Positions 11,970 to 22,433 of a stretch of DNA of 64,000 bases are shown in pieces. The notes beneath the pieces are model-generated. The model was not told the DNA's origin. It did not search any database and saw nothing but the letters and a program-made list of their open reading frames with translations. The DNA is from Chalara sp. BL73 (taxonomy: Eukaryota; Ascomycota; Leotiomycetes; Helotiales): contig CAKJVC010000072.1 of assembly GCA_918026815.1 (NCBI GenBank), positions 124,001 through 188,000 of the forward strand, written 5' to 3'. The position numbers and the translations under genes are program-made. How positions within the stretch are numbered: the stretch's first letter is position 1; the number at the start of each line of letters is the position of its first letter.

Positions 11970-13490
11970 GTGATCATGTTGGCTCGGGTATGGGAGGAGA
12001 CGTACTTGCCAGTGCTCTTACAGCTGAGGAATCACAGTGCTGGTCCTCGAAGCGGGATCCATTCTCTTTCCCATTCACCTTGGAAATCCCTCTCATTTTC
12101 TACTCATCGGAAAGTTTCAGAAATATATCTGGTCAAATCTGCGAATCCTTTGGTATTAAGAACTATGACACACTGGCCGGTTCACTTTACAAAGACAACA
12201 AGGCTTTAACCTGGGTGCACGAGGCTTTTTTTAACGGCAGCCCAATCCCTCCTCTTGCTGAATGGGAGCTCGATGCCAGGCCGAAGGAAAGTCGAGTCTA
12301 CTTACTCGAGAAGGGTCCCGAAGAGGAATATCAACTTGCAACGGGGAGTCTTCAGTGCTGATGTCCCTCGGTTGGATGAAGGTTGGATGAATTTCAATCG
12401 AAATCAATGAGGTTTCTAAGCGAAGTACTCAGACCAAGCTAGAAAGTTCTTCCCACACCTATTGCACTCTATTATAGTGATGCGACTAAATGGTCGATAC
12501 CAGGTGGGGTTTCTCAACTGCCGGCAGTTGCTTGGAGACACCTTTTGCGAGAGCGCCAAAGGCTGTGAAGAGTTGATAGTTAATCTTAACCACTCTGCAT
12601 GGCACGTATCCTTTGACAAGAATGATAGGAAACACGCCAGCGAGGTTCGATGCTATGGTCTTTTAGACAAGCAAGAGAGGACAACAAGGCAAAGAGCGTA
12701 ATACTCAGCGCTGGGAAGCTGGGGCCCCCCAGGATTGCGCTCAACTCTGGGATTGTCAAGGGCGATACCGGCAGAGGGATCGTAGACCACCTAATATATT
12801 ATCATCATTTCGTCCTCCTGCTAGGTCTCATATCCGAGACGCCAACGAATAGCGCCTCCACGTGCGGAGCCTCAATCTACCAAGATCCTCATCAGATATA
12901 AGTCTGCAACTCTCAAAGGCCATGCTTTCGATATCGTACTCGAAACTGGAGCACAGTTTAACCGGAGGCGTTTTATGGTTCAGGGTCATATTCAGGTCGA
13001 CGTCACGACTCGAGAAAGCTACTTGCTTTGCGAGATTGTTTTTCAATTTAATGCTCCGCTCCTAAAACAGAACTCGGTCACACTAGGTCTGAATGGCGGT
13101 CACGAAGCTGCGGTAACGCTTACATGGAGCGTGCAAAAGTAGCTTACGAACTTCTTGCGGAAGTGCGTGATATTGCAATGCAGATTTCTGAAAAAGTTTT
13201 GTGCCAAGTCGATCCTTGAGGAGGATAGCCTCCTTGTAATTGATGGACTACCAAATCTGAAAAAGGTTGATATAGAGAGTGTTGCCCATGAGGTGGGCAC
13301 ATTCGAAACGCCTGTAGACCAGAAAGGTGTTGTTAACATATGTCTGAGGTTTGAGGGCTACGAAAACCTCTTCACCTGTGATAACTCACTAGTTCCGTAT
13401 TCCCCATCTGATAGCCCGAGCGTGACACCCGTAGCGTTGGTAAGACGATGTGCCAAAACTGTACTACTTACTATGAGATAAAGTGCTTTG
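11970..13490 (+). pseudogene. Unidentified, probably broken protein-coding locus
   Basis: Three coding-looking open segments occur on the plus strand but in different frames. Segment 11990-12361 includes LTWVHEAFFNGSPIPPLAEW. Segment 12825-13141 opens after a plausible acceptor (CTAG ending at 12824) and includes ILIRYKSATLKGHAFDIVLE. Segment 13155-13481 includes LLVIDGLPNLKKVDIESVAH. Amino-acid composition is protein-like: charged and hydrophobic residues are balanced and there are no low-complexity runs. I could not join the segments with consistent splice sites, and stops interrupt the frames between them. I do not recognise the family. It may be a decayed gene, or an intact multi-exon gene whose introns I failed to place. 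Confidence 0.35.
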
Positions 13491-13845
13491 ATAATAGAAA
13501 AATGCGACTTATCTCTTCTCATGAAATTGACAAGCTTGTTAGAGAATACCCCGCAAACAAATACTGGGCAATATGCTTTGAACGTGATCCTTCCCGCTCA
13601 AAGAAGTCAAGATTGTGTTGTCGTTTATGATACAGTACAATATTTTACACATAATCCCATGCTTACCCATCTGTGCCATACCCAATCCTTTTATATGCCA
13701 TTTACAATCTCAGCCATCTTTCAGAGACGCCAAATACACATGATTTAGTGAGCAGCTGTCGTTCTAAACAGTACAAAAAGCATTAGCTGCAATAGCCAAT
13801 GACCTTGCAGAATACTCTGGTATCCTCTCAGATTTCTAGGTTTCT

Positions 13846-16475
13846 TTATTTATTCCTCTCTGCCTGAATCTTCTCATAGTTCGTAATCAATTCTTTTCTG
13901 CAGAAGGTTAGCATGAAGAGGCTAGGGAAGATAGAAAGATGAGAATAGACATACTGTAATTGACCTGGTGCAGGACTGTAATGACTAAACTCCATTCCGA
14001 ACTCGCCCTTTCCTTGTGTCGCTGCTCTCAGTTGGGAGCTGAAACCAAACATGGCATTCAAACTACAATCGGCAATCAAAGTAAAATCTTCTGGTCCAAT
14101 ATCAGTTTCATTGATAACCGCATTTCGTTTATTAAGTAGCCCAAGAATATTTCCTTGAAATTCATTGGGAGCTGTGATTGTTGTCTTCATCACAGGTTCG
14201 AGAATTTGTGGTCTTGCCTCTTTGAATGCTTTGCGGAATGCCTGTTGAGTAGCATTCTTGAAAGCCATTTCGGAGGAATCAGTCATATGGGTAGCGCCAT
14301 CATTCACAACCATGTGTGTTGCCAGAACAGGGTGGCCGACCAGAGGACCTTTCTCGCATGATGCCATGAATCCTTTTTCGCAAGCGAACAGAAACTTTTC
14401 AGAGATAGAACCACCAGTGACTTGTTCTTCAAACTTGGGCGGCCCATAGCCGTTTGGGCCAGGTTCAATAGGCTCCATGAATCCCACCACCCGAGCGAAA
14501 TCACCAGCACCACCTGTTTGCTTCTTCAGAGTGTGATCAAATTTGACAGGCTCAGTGATGGTCTCCCGGTAAGCAACTTGAGGCTTTCCAGTTTCTACTT
14601 CGACTCTATATTCCCGCCGCATACGCTCGACGTAAATGTCAAGATGAAGCTCACCCATTCCTGAGATGATGGTCTCGTTGCTCTCTGGGTCCACATGAAC
14701 TCTGAAAGTGGGGTCTTCGCGCTGGAAGCGGCTCATAGCTTTACTGAAATTGGCACCCTCCTTTATTCCCTTGGGCTTGATCGATAACGATATGACGGGA
14801 TCTGGCACGAACATGGACGACATAGAATATGGCAATCCACCGTCTGTAAAAGTATCGCCAGAGGCACACTCAACACCAAACACTGCACAGATCTCTCCGG
14901 CGCCAATTTCTGGGACATCTTCCATTTCGTTGGAGTGCATTCGCACAATCCGGGGAATTTTGACCTTCTTATCCGTGCGTGCGTTAAACACATTAGCGCC
15001 CTTCTTCAAGGTACCCTGGTAGACTCTGATATAAGTCAATTGCCCATAATTGCTTTCTTCGAGCTTGAACGCTAATCCAACGAATGGCAAAGAGTTAAGG
15101 GACACGAGTTTGACTGGTGCTTCAGCTCGTCTTTGATCTAAAGCTAAATTTTCAACTTCCGCAGGATTTGGTAGGTAGTCACAGACAGCATCCAACATGG
15201 GTTGAACAGACTTGTCGGCCAATGCACTTCCCATAAGAACCGGAGTAAACTTGAGCGCAATAGTAGCCCGTCGAACCGCAGCTTTGATCTGCTCCGAGCT
15301 TGGAATCCTCTCGTCTAAGAAGATTTCGGCAATTTCATCATCCACATCTGCTAAAGTTTCGATCAGCATTGATCTCCTTTCCTCAGCCAGCGTCTTGACG
15401 TCCTCAGGAATCACATCGGTTTCTCTGATAACCTCTCCCTTGGCCCCATCATTGTATATGGCTTTCATCCTTATAAGATCGACCACACCTTGGAAAGAGT
15501 CTTCAGAGCCGATGGGGACCTGCAAAGCGGCAGCAGGGATCCTTAGCTTTTGATTGATCTGATCGACGGCTTTGAATGGATTCGCACCCATCCTGTCCAT
15601 CTTGTTGATGAAACTAATACGCGGAACATTATATCGACGCATCTGACGATCAACAGTAATAGTTTGACTTTGAACACCACTCACGGCACAAAGAATCATG
15701 ACTGCGCCATCTAGCACACGCAAAGCTCGCTCGACCTCGATTGTAAAGTCGATGTGCCCTGGTGTATCAATCAAATTGATGTGATATTTTTCCTCCTTGC
15801 CATTCTCTACCTTTTGCCAATCGCAAAAGGTGGCGGCAGATTGAATTGTAATTCCCTTCTCTCTTTCCAGATCCATGGAATCCATTTTTGCGCCAACGGC
15901 ATCCTTCCCCCTGACCTCGTGGATTGCATTGATACGCCCTGTGTAGTATAATACACGTTCTGTACATGTTGTTTTCCCGCTATCAATATGTGCCTTTTAC
16001 GATTAGTATTAATAGTTAAAGCTCGAGAACTGACAAACGTACTGCGATGCCGATGTTTCGAACTCTGCTTAACCGATCCCTTTCCGCCGTGTCTGCAGCT
16101 TTTAGAATCTGTTTCTGAGTTAATTTTGACGGGTCCGCCGCAGCTTGCTTCAGCCTGTCTTATGGTTAGAATCTGTTCGTATCAGAGGTGACTTTGCTGA
16201 ATATGATGCTCCTCGGAAGAGATTCTCTCCTGCTGTCATAAATAAATAAAAACCTATACTTACATCGCTTCCGCTGCACCTGAGCGCACGGAACGTGTCA
16301 AGGAGAAGTGTCGTTTTGATTCATTGCCCCTAAATGCGCCAGCATATGATCGGGTAGCTGTCGCATTCAGGTACAAAAACCTAGGTCTATTCACGCAACT
16401 CCGAAACGAGGCAATTGAAGCCTCCGAAGAAGCTACAACTCGAACGGCCCTCTGCATGGTCGAAGTGGTTGTCAA
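13846..16475 (-). CDS. MEF1: Mitochondrial elongation factor G1
   Basis: Four exons: 16475-16264, 16154-16043, 15993-13955, 13897-13846, giving 804 aa. The N-terminus (residues 1 to about 70) is rich in Arg and Ser with few acidic residues, fitting a mitochondrial presequence. The GTPase domain follows: P-loop AHIDSGKTT at about 109-117 (restored exactly at the second splice junction), switch [15 protein letters not shown]3 DTPGHIDF, and G4 NKMDR. Domains II-V are typical for EF-G1, including [20 protein letters not shown] and the domain IV segment [11 protein letters not shown]. The protein drives GTP-dependent translocation on mitoribosomes. The last intron (13898-13954, 57 nt) is in frame, so a naive read-through adds 19 false residues; splicing gives the C-terminal [18 protein letters not shown]. 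It is divergent from the polymerase kappa gene, with 247 bp between start codons. Confidence 0.96.
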
Positions 16476-16722
16476 TTCGTTCGATAGAAGACCTGACTTC
16501 CACCCTCAACTTTTTTTCGTGATCCATTGAGCTCTGACCCACAATTTCCCAAGCCCATTTGAGATACACGTGATAGCGCGATGCGCGTTCACTGACCATT
16601 TGTCAACGATGTTCGGAACAGCATCAGACAATTTTTAAGCTTGCTACCTCATTGCGCTCATGTTCTTATGATGAAATCTGAAGCACAGTCATTGGCAGAC
16701 GTCAATATTAGATTCTGAGAGC
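16476..16722. promoter_or_regulatory. Shared divergent promoter of MEF1 and polymerase kappa
   Basis: Only 247 bp separate the two start codons, so both promoters and both 5' leaders must lie here or overlap it. I see no clear TATA box; specific factor sites cannot be assigned by eye. Confidence 0.6.
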
Positions 16723-18665
16723 ATGGCAGTCCCAGACTCAACTCTTGAGCCGAACACGGTGAAGGAACATGACACCTTAAAATACTCCTTACTAGGTCCC
16801 TCTCTCACCAAATCTGGTCAAGACAATGTAGACCAGCAAAAGGTTGGTAGATATCGTCTTGCTTAAACTTAGCTAACTCTATTAGGTTTCGGAAGTTATC
16901 TATGAGGCGTCGAAAGGCTCCAAGTACTTTAACAATGAAGAAATTAGAGACAAGAATCTAACACAAAAAATCGAGGTTATTTTGAAGAAGAAATCAGAAC
17001 TGGAGAAGCTTGACCTAGCGTACGATCGACGTAAGGCAGACACGTTTATCGAAGAGCTCGAGCTTACAAGGGACTTGTCTCAGACAATAGTCCACATCGA
17101 CTGTGACGCGTTTTATGCAGCAGTTGAGGAGCTCGATCGACCGGAATTAAAGAATGTTCCTTTCTCTGTCGGTGGGGGCGTCCTAACAACTTGTAACTAT
17201 CAGGCGAGAAAGTTTGGCTGCCGAAGCGGTATGGCAGGTTTTGTGGCAAGAAAATTATGTCCGCAGCTGATTCAACTTCCGCTGAATTTCGATAAATATA
17301 CCGCGAAAGCGCAGGAGGTCCGTGAAGTTATTGCCGATTATGATCCTAGATTTGAAAGCGCAAGCATAGACGAAGCATATCTTAATATCACAGAGTACTG
17401 CAACAGGAAAAATATCTCAGCTGCAGATGCAGTGGAACAATTGCGTAGAGAAGTTCATGAGAAAACCAAAATAACAGTTTCGGCGGGTATTGCCGCAAAT
17501 GCAAAATTGGCTAAGATTTGTTCTAATATGAACAAGCCTAATGGACAATATCAGCTCCTCAATGATAGGAGCGCTATCATGGCATTTATGCGAGATCTTC
17601 CTACAAGAAAAGTTAATGGGGTAGGACGTGTGTTTGAGAGGGAGCTTGATGCGGTAGGTGTGAAGACCTGCGGAGACATTTACGCATGCCGGCAATATTT
17701 ATCAAAGCTATTTGGGGAAAAGGCTTTCGCGTTTCTCATGACTTGCTATCTTGGGCTTGGAAGAACAAGTGTCCAACCAGCAGAGGAATATGAACGAAAG
17801 AGGTAAGTTCAGTGCGTTCTGGATGGCCTTAAGTTCGAATAACTAATATAGGGACTGTAGCGTCGGCACAGAAAGCACGTTTGGCGAAATGGAAGGTTCT
17901 GGTGCATTTCGGAAACAACTCAGATGGACGGCCGAAGAGCTTGAGAAAGATATGGTCAGGGCACAATTCAAGGGCCGGACGTTATGCTTGAAGGTCAAGT
18001 TGCACACCTTCGAGGTATTCACGCGACAAGTCATTCTTCCCAAATCAATATATCTTGCCGATGACCTATACAAATATGGTTTGCCGATGCTCTCTAAAGT
18101 TGAACAAGAATTTCCAGGTATGAAACTACGACTTATGGGGCTTCGCTGTACCCATTTGGTGTCGATGAAAAAGCCAGATACGATGGCTTTCTTTGGTTTC
18201 AAGACCAAAGCATCGAATGAAATAAGCGAATCGGGCTCAGCGGCAAATCTGAAAAGGAAGGCAGATGAGCTCGAAGAGCAACAATGGGAGCCCTATAATG
18301 AGCGGTTGTTCGAAGATGCCGAACGTCAAGAGCGTGAAGATGATTTTGATGATTTGGAAAAACTGAGTCAAGAAATTGATAAAAGGAGACATCACGGCAA
18401 AGAAATTGTACCCAATCCCAAAAGAGAGCATACCCCGGAAGAAGAATGGTGGGATTGTCCAATATGTCTGCGACCACAAGCTCCTGATGAGAAGGGGTTC
18501 AATGAACACATCGATCTCTGCCTTTCCAGGCAGACCATCCGTGATGCTGTTCAAGAAAATGCGTCCACAAAAGACGACAACATGCCAGCAAAAAAGACCA
18601 AAAGTGAACGAGGAAGGAATAAGACAACCTCTGATCCAAAACAGCGGAAGCTATTCTTTGGGTGA
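16723..18665 (+). CDS. POLK: DNA polymerase kappa (Y-family translesion polymerase)
   Basis: Three exons, 16723-16842, 16886-17802 and 17852-18665, give 616 aa. The N-clasp helices (YEASKGSKYFNNEEIRDKNL) precede the palm. Catalytic residues are Asp112 in VHIDCDAFYAAVEE and Asp202-Glu203 in SASIDEAYLNI. The steric-gate region FYAAVE, the HhH motif PTRKVNGVGR and the little-finger domain after VGTESTFGEM are all present. A C2HC zinc finger of UBZ type lies near residues 548-569 (C548, C551, H565, C569), which in this family binds ubiquitinated PCNA. The very C-terminus ends in KQRKLFFG, reminiscent of a PCNA-binding peptide but not canonical in spacing. The enzyme extends primers past bulky guanine adducts in the nucleus. 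Only one UBZ is present; the human enzyme has two. Confidence 0.95.
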
Positions 18666-19786
18666 CTTAATTGAAGCTTACGTGCCCCCAAATATTAAAC
18701 GAACGGAAGCTACATTACCGGTAGATACGGACACAGTTCAAGGGTCCTGGGCGAGATACTACTAGTAGGGGCTACGGACTACCAAATTTCCAGTGCTCAT
18801 GGGGAATATTTCACTGTGACAGATTCCTCAGCCATAATACAGCCTTTGGCGCTCGTGTTATAGATGAGTCGAGCCGTTCCTGTGGTTGGAGCGGCGGAAG
18901 TCTTTTCGAACAGCCTGTATCACACAAGAATAATTCTAGAATCCAATACGTAGGAGTAACCTAGATCACCGCTGGAATCTATGTTGTCCCCGTGTCGGTG
19001 TCTCTGCGAAGCATTTGCTAGGGTTCCTTGCCACACATTGTTAGAAATACCAGTGGATAAGCCTATCGGCGTCCAACATGAAAGAACGGTGGAGTTGCAA
19101 CCTTGGAGTATTAATATGTGTAAGGATCGCAAAATCAATATACCATGAGTTCACTTCCAGGGAGTCCTTTTTGTATGGCTACCATCACATGCTAGCGGGC
19201 AATGCCAAGTTATCCCAGTCGTATGCTAATTTCATTGTACATGTTCAACTGCCACAGCCTTAGAAACTTTACAGATGTGCCTGGCCTCCACCTCCTCACT
19301 TCCATCGAGGAATCTCGCGAAACAGCAGGCATTTACAGGCACCGAGCGGGGCGACATGGTCTATTGGCTATCAGTCCGCTCTCGATTTGATCGCCTTTTT
19401 TGGGAGGTCTTTCCTCGCATTATGCCTCACTTACGATACCCAAAACGTCTTCACGGTACATTCCAATGGCAATACAGAATCTCATATAGAATAGATGGCG
19501 AGATGGGCCTGAGCCGAGCCTACAATGGAAAACGGGGCAGCTCAAAATATTTGCTGCTCGCAATTGCGGTCTATACTCTGGAGGATGACACGGTTGTTAA
19601 GCTTGGTGGTCTCAGGTGCCGGTGTTAGCGGGACGACTCAAGCAAGCGCCACTTGCAGACCTAGGTTAAGGGATTGAGAAGATAAACACCGACCTGTCAC
19701 CAGGAGGAACGGAAGTAAAAGCTCAACATCTCTGAGGTTCGAAACTAAATGTACAAGAATAGAACTCTGGGTCTTTCACTCAAGCG
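18666..19786. other. Intergenic between convergent genes
   Basis: No gene recognised. A 117-aa plus-strand frame at 19275-19628 has no known motif and is not supported. Confidence 0.45.
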
Positions 19787-21604
19787 CTACATACTCTTCT
19801 CCCTCGACAGGAAATGATCCGCAACGTCGAAATACCGCATCCCCTCCAGCTTCCCGATCCCAGGCACCCCTCCGCAAGGCGCCATCTCCAAGACCTGCTC
19901 GCCGAACCAACTCTTGTCCGGCCCACCCATCGGGTTGGCGCTGCTCCTTCCGAGCAGCAGCGTGAACATGACCAGGTCGGCACACTCCATCTTCGCCGGG
20001 CCTAGATCCACCATCTCGAGGCCCGAGCGGATCCTGCTGGACAGCGCAACGCAGAGCTTGGTATACTTGGAGACTTGCCTCAATTCGCCATAGATGTAGA
20101 TTAACATTGCGTTGAGGAAGGCGGTTAGGAAGGCGATGGATGGAGAAGCCGAGAGCGCGGGAGAGTGTAGGATGGCCATGGCTTGGCGTTGGATGGCGTC
20201 TAATTTATCAGTGAAGAAGCATGCGTCTATTGCGCTCTGTTGGGATTGGGGTAATTGATCGATGAAAGCGGTCAGCTGACGGAGACGAAGGTAGATATGT
20301 GCGATGTCGTTGTTGAGGGCGTGCGAGGCGGTAAGAGGGATGAGGCGCGCATGGAGAGAATCTGCGTACGGCGTGTCGTGAATAGGGGGGAAGGAAGACT
20401 CATGGGCATCGGTGATCAGAGTTGGTTCAAAACTGGGTTTTCTCCGGAGGAGGATTGCGCAGGATGTGTCTGCCCTATGACCTGTCAGCAGGCACGTGAG
20501 GCGGAAGGAACCGGTGGGAAATACCAGGAAACGGTTCTTTGAACCATGTCATCTAGACCCAGGTTTTGGATTCCGCCCCTACTTTTAATCATTTTGTCCA
20601 GACCTTGCCGGTGAATTGCCCAAGCGGTTGGCTCTCCTGCTAGACACTGTGATCGTTAGCCCATGCCTACATCTGATTAAAGCAAGGAAAAGTACCTCGA
20701 GGACAGTCATGACAGCAACCGCTATGATTGTATAATCATTAGGTATTGAATCGGGCAGTTTTAGCGCGTCATTTATTGCACGTATAGCTTTGACTTTCTG
20801 GGATATGTAGGTTGCCGTGGGTACCCTCATCCCTCTGAAGAAATAGAAATGAGAAGTTGCTGTGCAAATCCTGCCGCACATCTATTAGCAAAAATCTATC
20901 CAAGCGCACTGAGGGCTTAATAGAACTCACGTTACCGCAAGAATGACGGGATCGGAGAGACATATTCGAAGCCATTGCGGCCGAGGGGTTAACGGCATGC
21001 GAAGTTGTTGAAAGCAAGTCGTCCCTGGTCATTTCAATTAGCTACCTCTCTAAATCTGCGTTTGGCTGATGATTCGCGCCTACAATGATGCAATGCAATG
21101 TCTGTTTTGACATCCTGATCGACATTTAGAGTATTAAACGGATCTATTCCACCAATTGCTGTGTAGACGGTGCTTTTATAGTTGCTTTGAGAGGGCACAC
21201 GTTTTGATGGCCGCTGTTTGAGGACTAATATAACTATATTTAGATTCTGAGGAAAGGTGAGGAGAGATTGAGGAATCTCTTACTGCTACGTTGGTTGTCT
21301 ATGGATTTTCTGCGCATAAATCTGCGTTGACTCTTGGATTTTAGTTCATCCTCTGGTGAGCTTGAGAACCGAACTCGTTTTTGGGGCGTCGGTGCGAATT
21401 CTGGCGGAGTTGGTGAGAGCTCTGGCGAAGTTGAACAGCTCGATTCCTCCTTTATTATGGGGTACTGAAGATTTTAGCAACTAAATCAAAGGCTCCCTGA
21501 AAGTCTCGTACCCCATCTTCATCTTCATGTTTACAACAGATCATTAATTGATTGTTCTCTTTCGGCACCGCCTGCAAGCACTGAGAACAAAATTGTGAAT
21601 CCAT
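19787..21604 (-). CDS. Fungal-specific transcription-factor-domain protein without a Zn2Cys6 cluster
   Basis: Seven exons, reconstructed by hand: 21604-21512, 21464-21284, 21233-21084, 21024-20936, 20881-20696, 20646-20525, 20474-19787, totalling 1509 nt or 502 aa with consistent phases. All introns are 47-59 nt. The N-terminus starts MDSQFCSQCLQAV and has cysteines at 6, 9, 23 and 24, but no CxxCRxRKxxCD binuclear cluster. A Ser/Pro-rich linker with a basic stretch (KSKSQRRFMRRKS) follows. From GGIDPFNTL onward the sequence matches the fungal transcription-factor 'DUF3468-like' layout: KVKAIRAINDAL, then VAVMTVLECLAGEPTAWAIH, then KMIKSRGGIQNLG, then the C-terminal helical region. The probable role is transcriptional regulation. 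Without the DNA-binding cluster it may act through a partner. The family assignment rests on motif recall, and the exact N-terminus is the weakest part of the model. Confidence 0.78.
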
Positions 21605-22276
21605 TCTACAATTCTAACATCTAGAATCATGGCTTGCCACATTTTGTGGAGCTCAGAGATATATATGATCGAAATATCAGGATAGTGATGTTTGCGGGGA
21701 ACAGCTCTAAATGGAGAGACGGGTGGCTCCCACGAGGGACTTTTCGCGAGATGGTCGGACAGGGGGGAGTGCATGGACCCTATATTCTATGATTGGTGAC
21801 CTTGCAGATTCAGCTTCTAAAATTAACGTGACACAAACGCCTCAAAAAACGGCCGCCAAATCTGATTGGGGGGAGTTCCGGACGGACCAAGATTGAGTTT
21901 TAACGAGGTAACCCTAAAGAGACATGACCCTAGAATATTGGGAGTCGAGAGGTTAGGAAAATATGACGGTGTCAGGCTTAAGCGAGCTCTCCAAGCTCTG
22001 TAGATTGGGACGAAGTTACCCCGATTCTTTCCAGAAGAAGAGATTTTGTCCTTCAACCCCCCCCCAGGCTCTTGATTAATCCCGATCAATGTGCTGAAAC
22101 AACATCGTTAATGCCGTTAAACCCAGAGGAATCACATTGTGGTTGCCTTCAAACCGTTGAGAGAAGAAACGGGCGGCGCGCCCAAGGACAGTTGTGGATA
22201 TTGCACTGGAGATCCGCGTCTTGGCATCTGTGGAAGAAGTTGCTTTAGCCTTCTCTACATATCTAGCGTCTGTGTC
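21605..22276. other. Upstream region of the transcription-factor-like gene
   Basis: Presumed promoter; no gene recognised. A C10 run lies near 22057. Confidence 0.4.
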
Positions 22277-22433
22277 TACAGTAGGGTGCAAAAAGTGTCG
22301 ACACCCCCTCCTGTCTAGCGCGGTTGCTTCAGGGGAGTATAAATGCGTACATAATAAACTGCAGCCCTGAAACTGCGTAGATGCGGTCACGCTAGACAGG
22401 GGCGGGTGTCGACACTTTTTGCACCCCACTGTA
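22277..22433. mobile_element. Palindromic MITE of Tc1/mariner-pogo type
   Basis: The element proper is 22279-22431 (153 bp), flanked on each side by TA (22277-22278 and 22432-22433), the Tc1/mariner target duplication. The 42-bp terminal inverted repeats, 22279-22320 and 22390-22431, match at 39 of 42 positions. The left one starts CAGTAGGGTGCAAAAAGTGT; the right one (reverse complement) starts CAGTGGGGTGCAAAAAGTGT. The 69-bp core has no coding capacity, so the element would need a transposase supplied from elsewhere. Both ends are intact. Confidence 0.88.

Noticed and set aside
13904..13954. Extra segment [12 protein letters not shown] near the C-terminus of EF-G1
   Set aside because: It is an in-frame 57-nt intron with donor gtatgt and acceptor ctgcag; its removal gives the normal end.
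20585..20881. Stand-alone 98-aa minus-strand protein
   Set aside because: It is the fifth exon of the transcription-factor-like gene plus intron read-through; neighbouring exons join it in phase.
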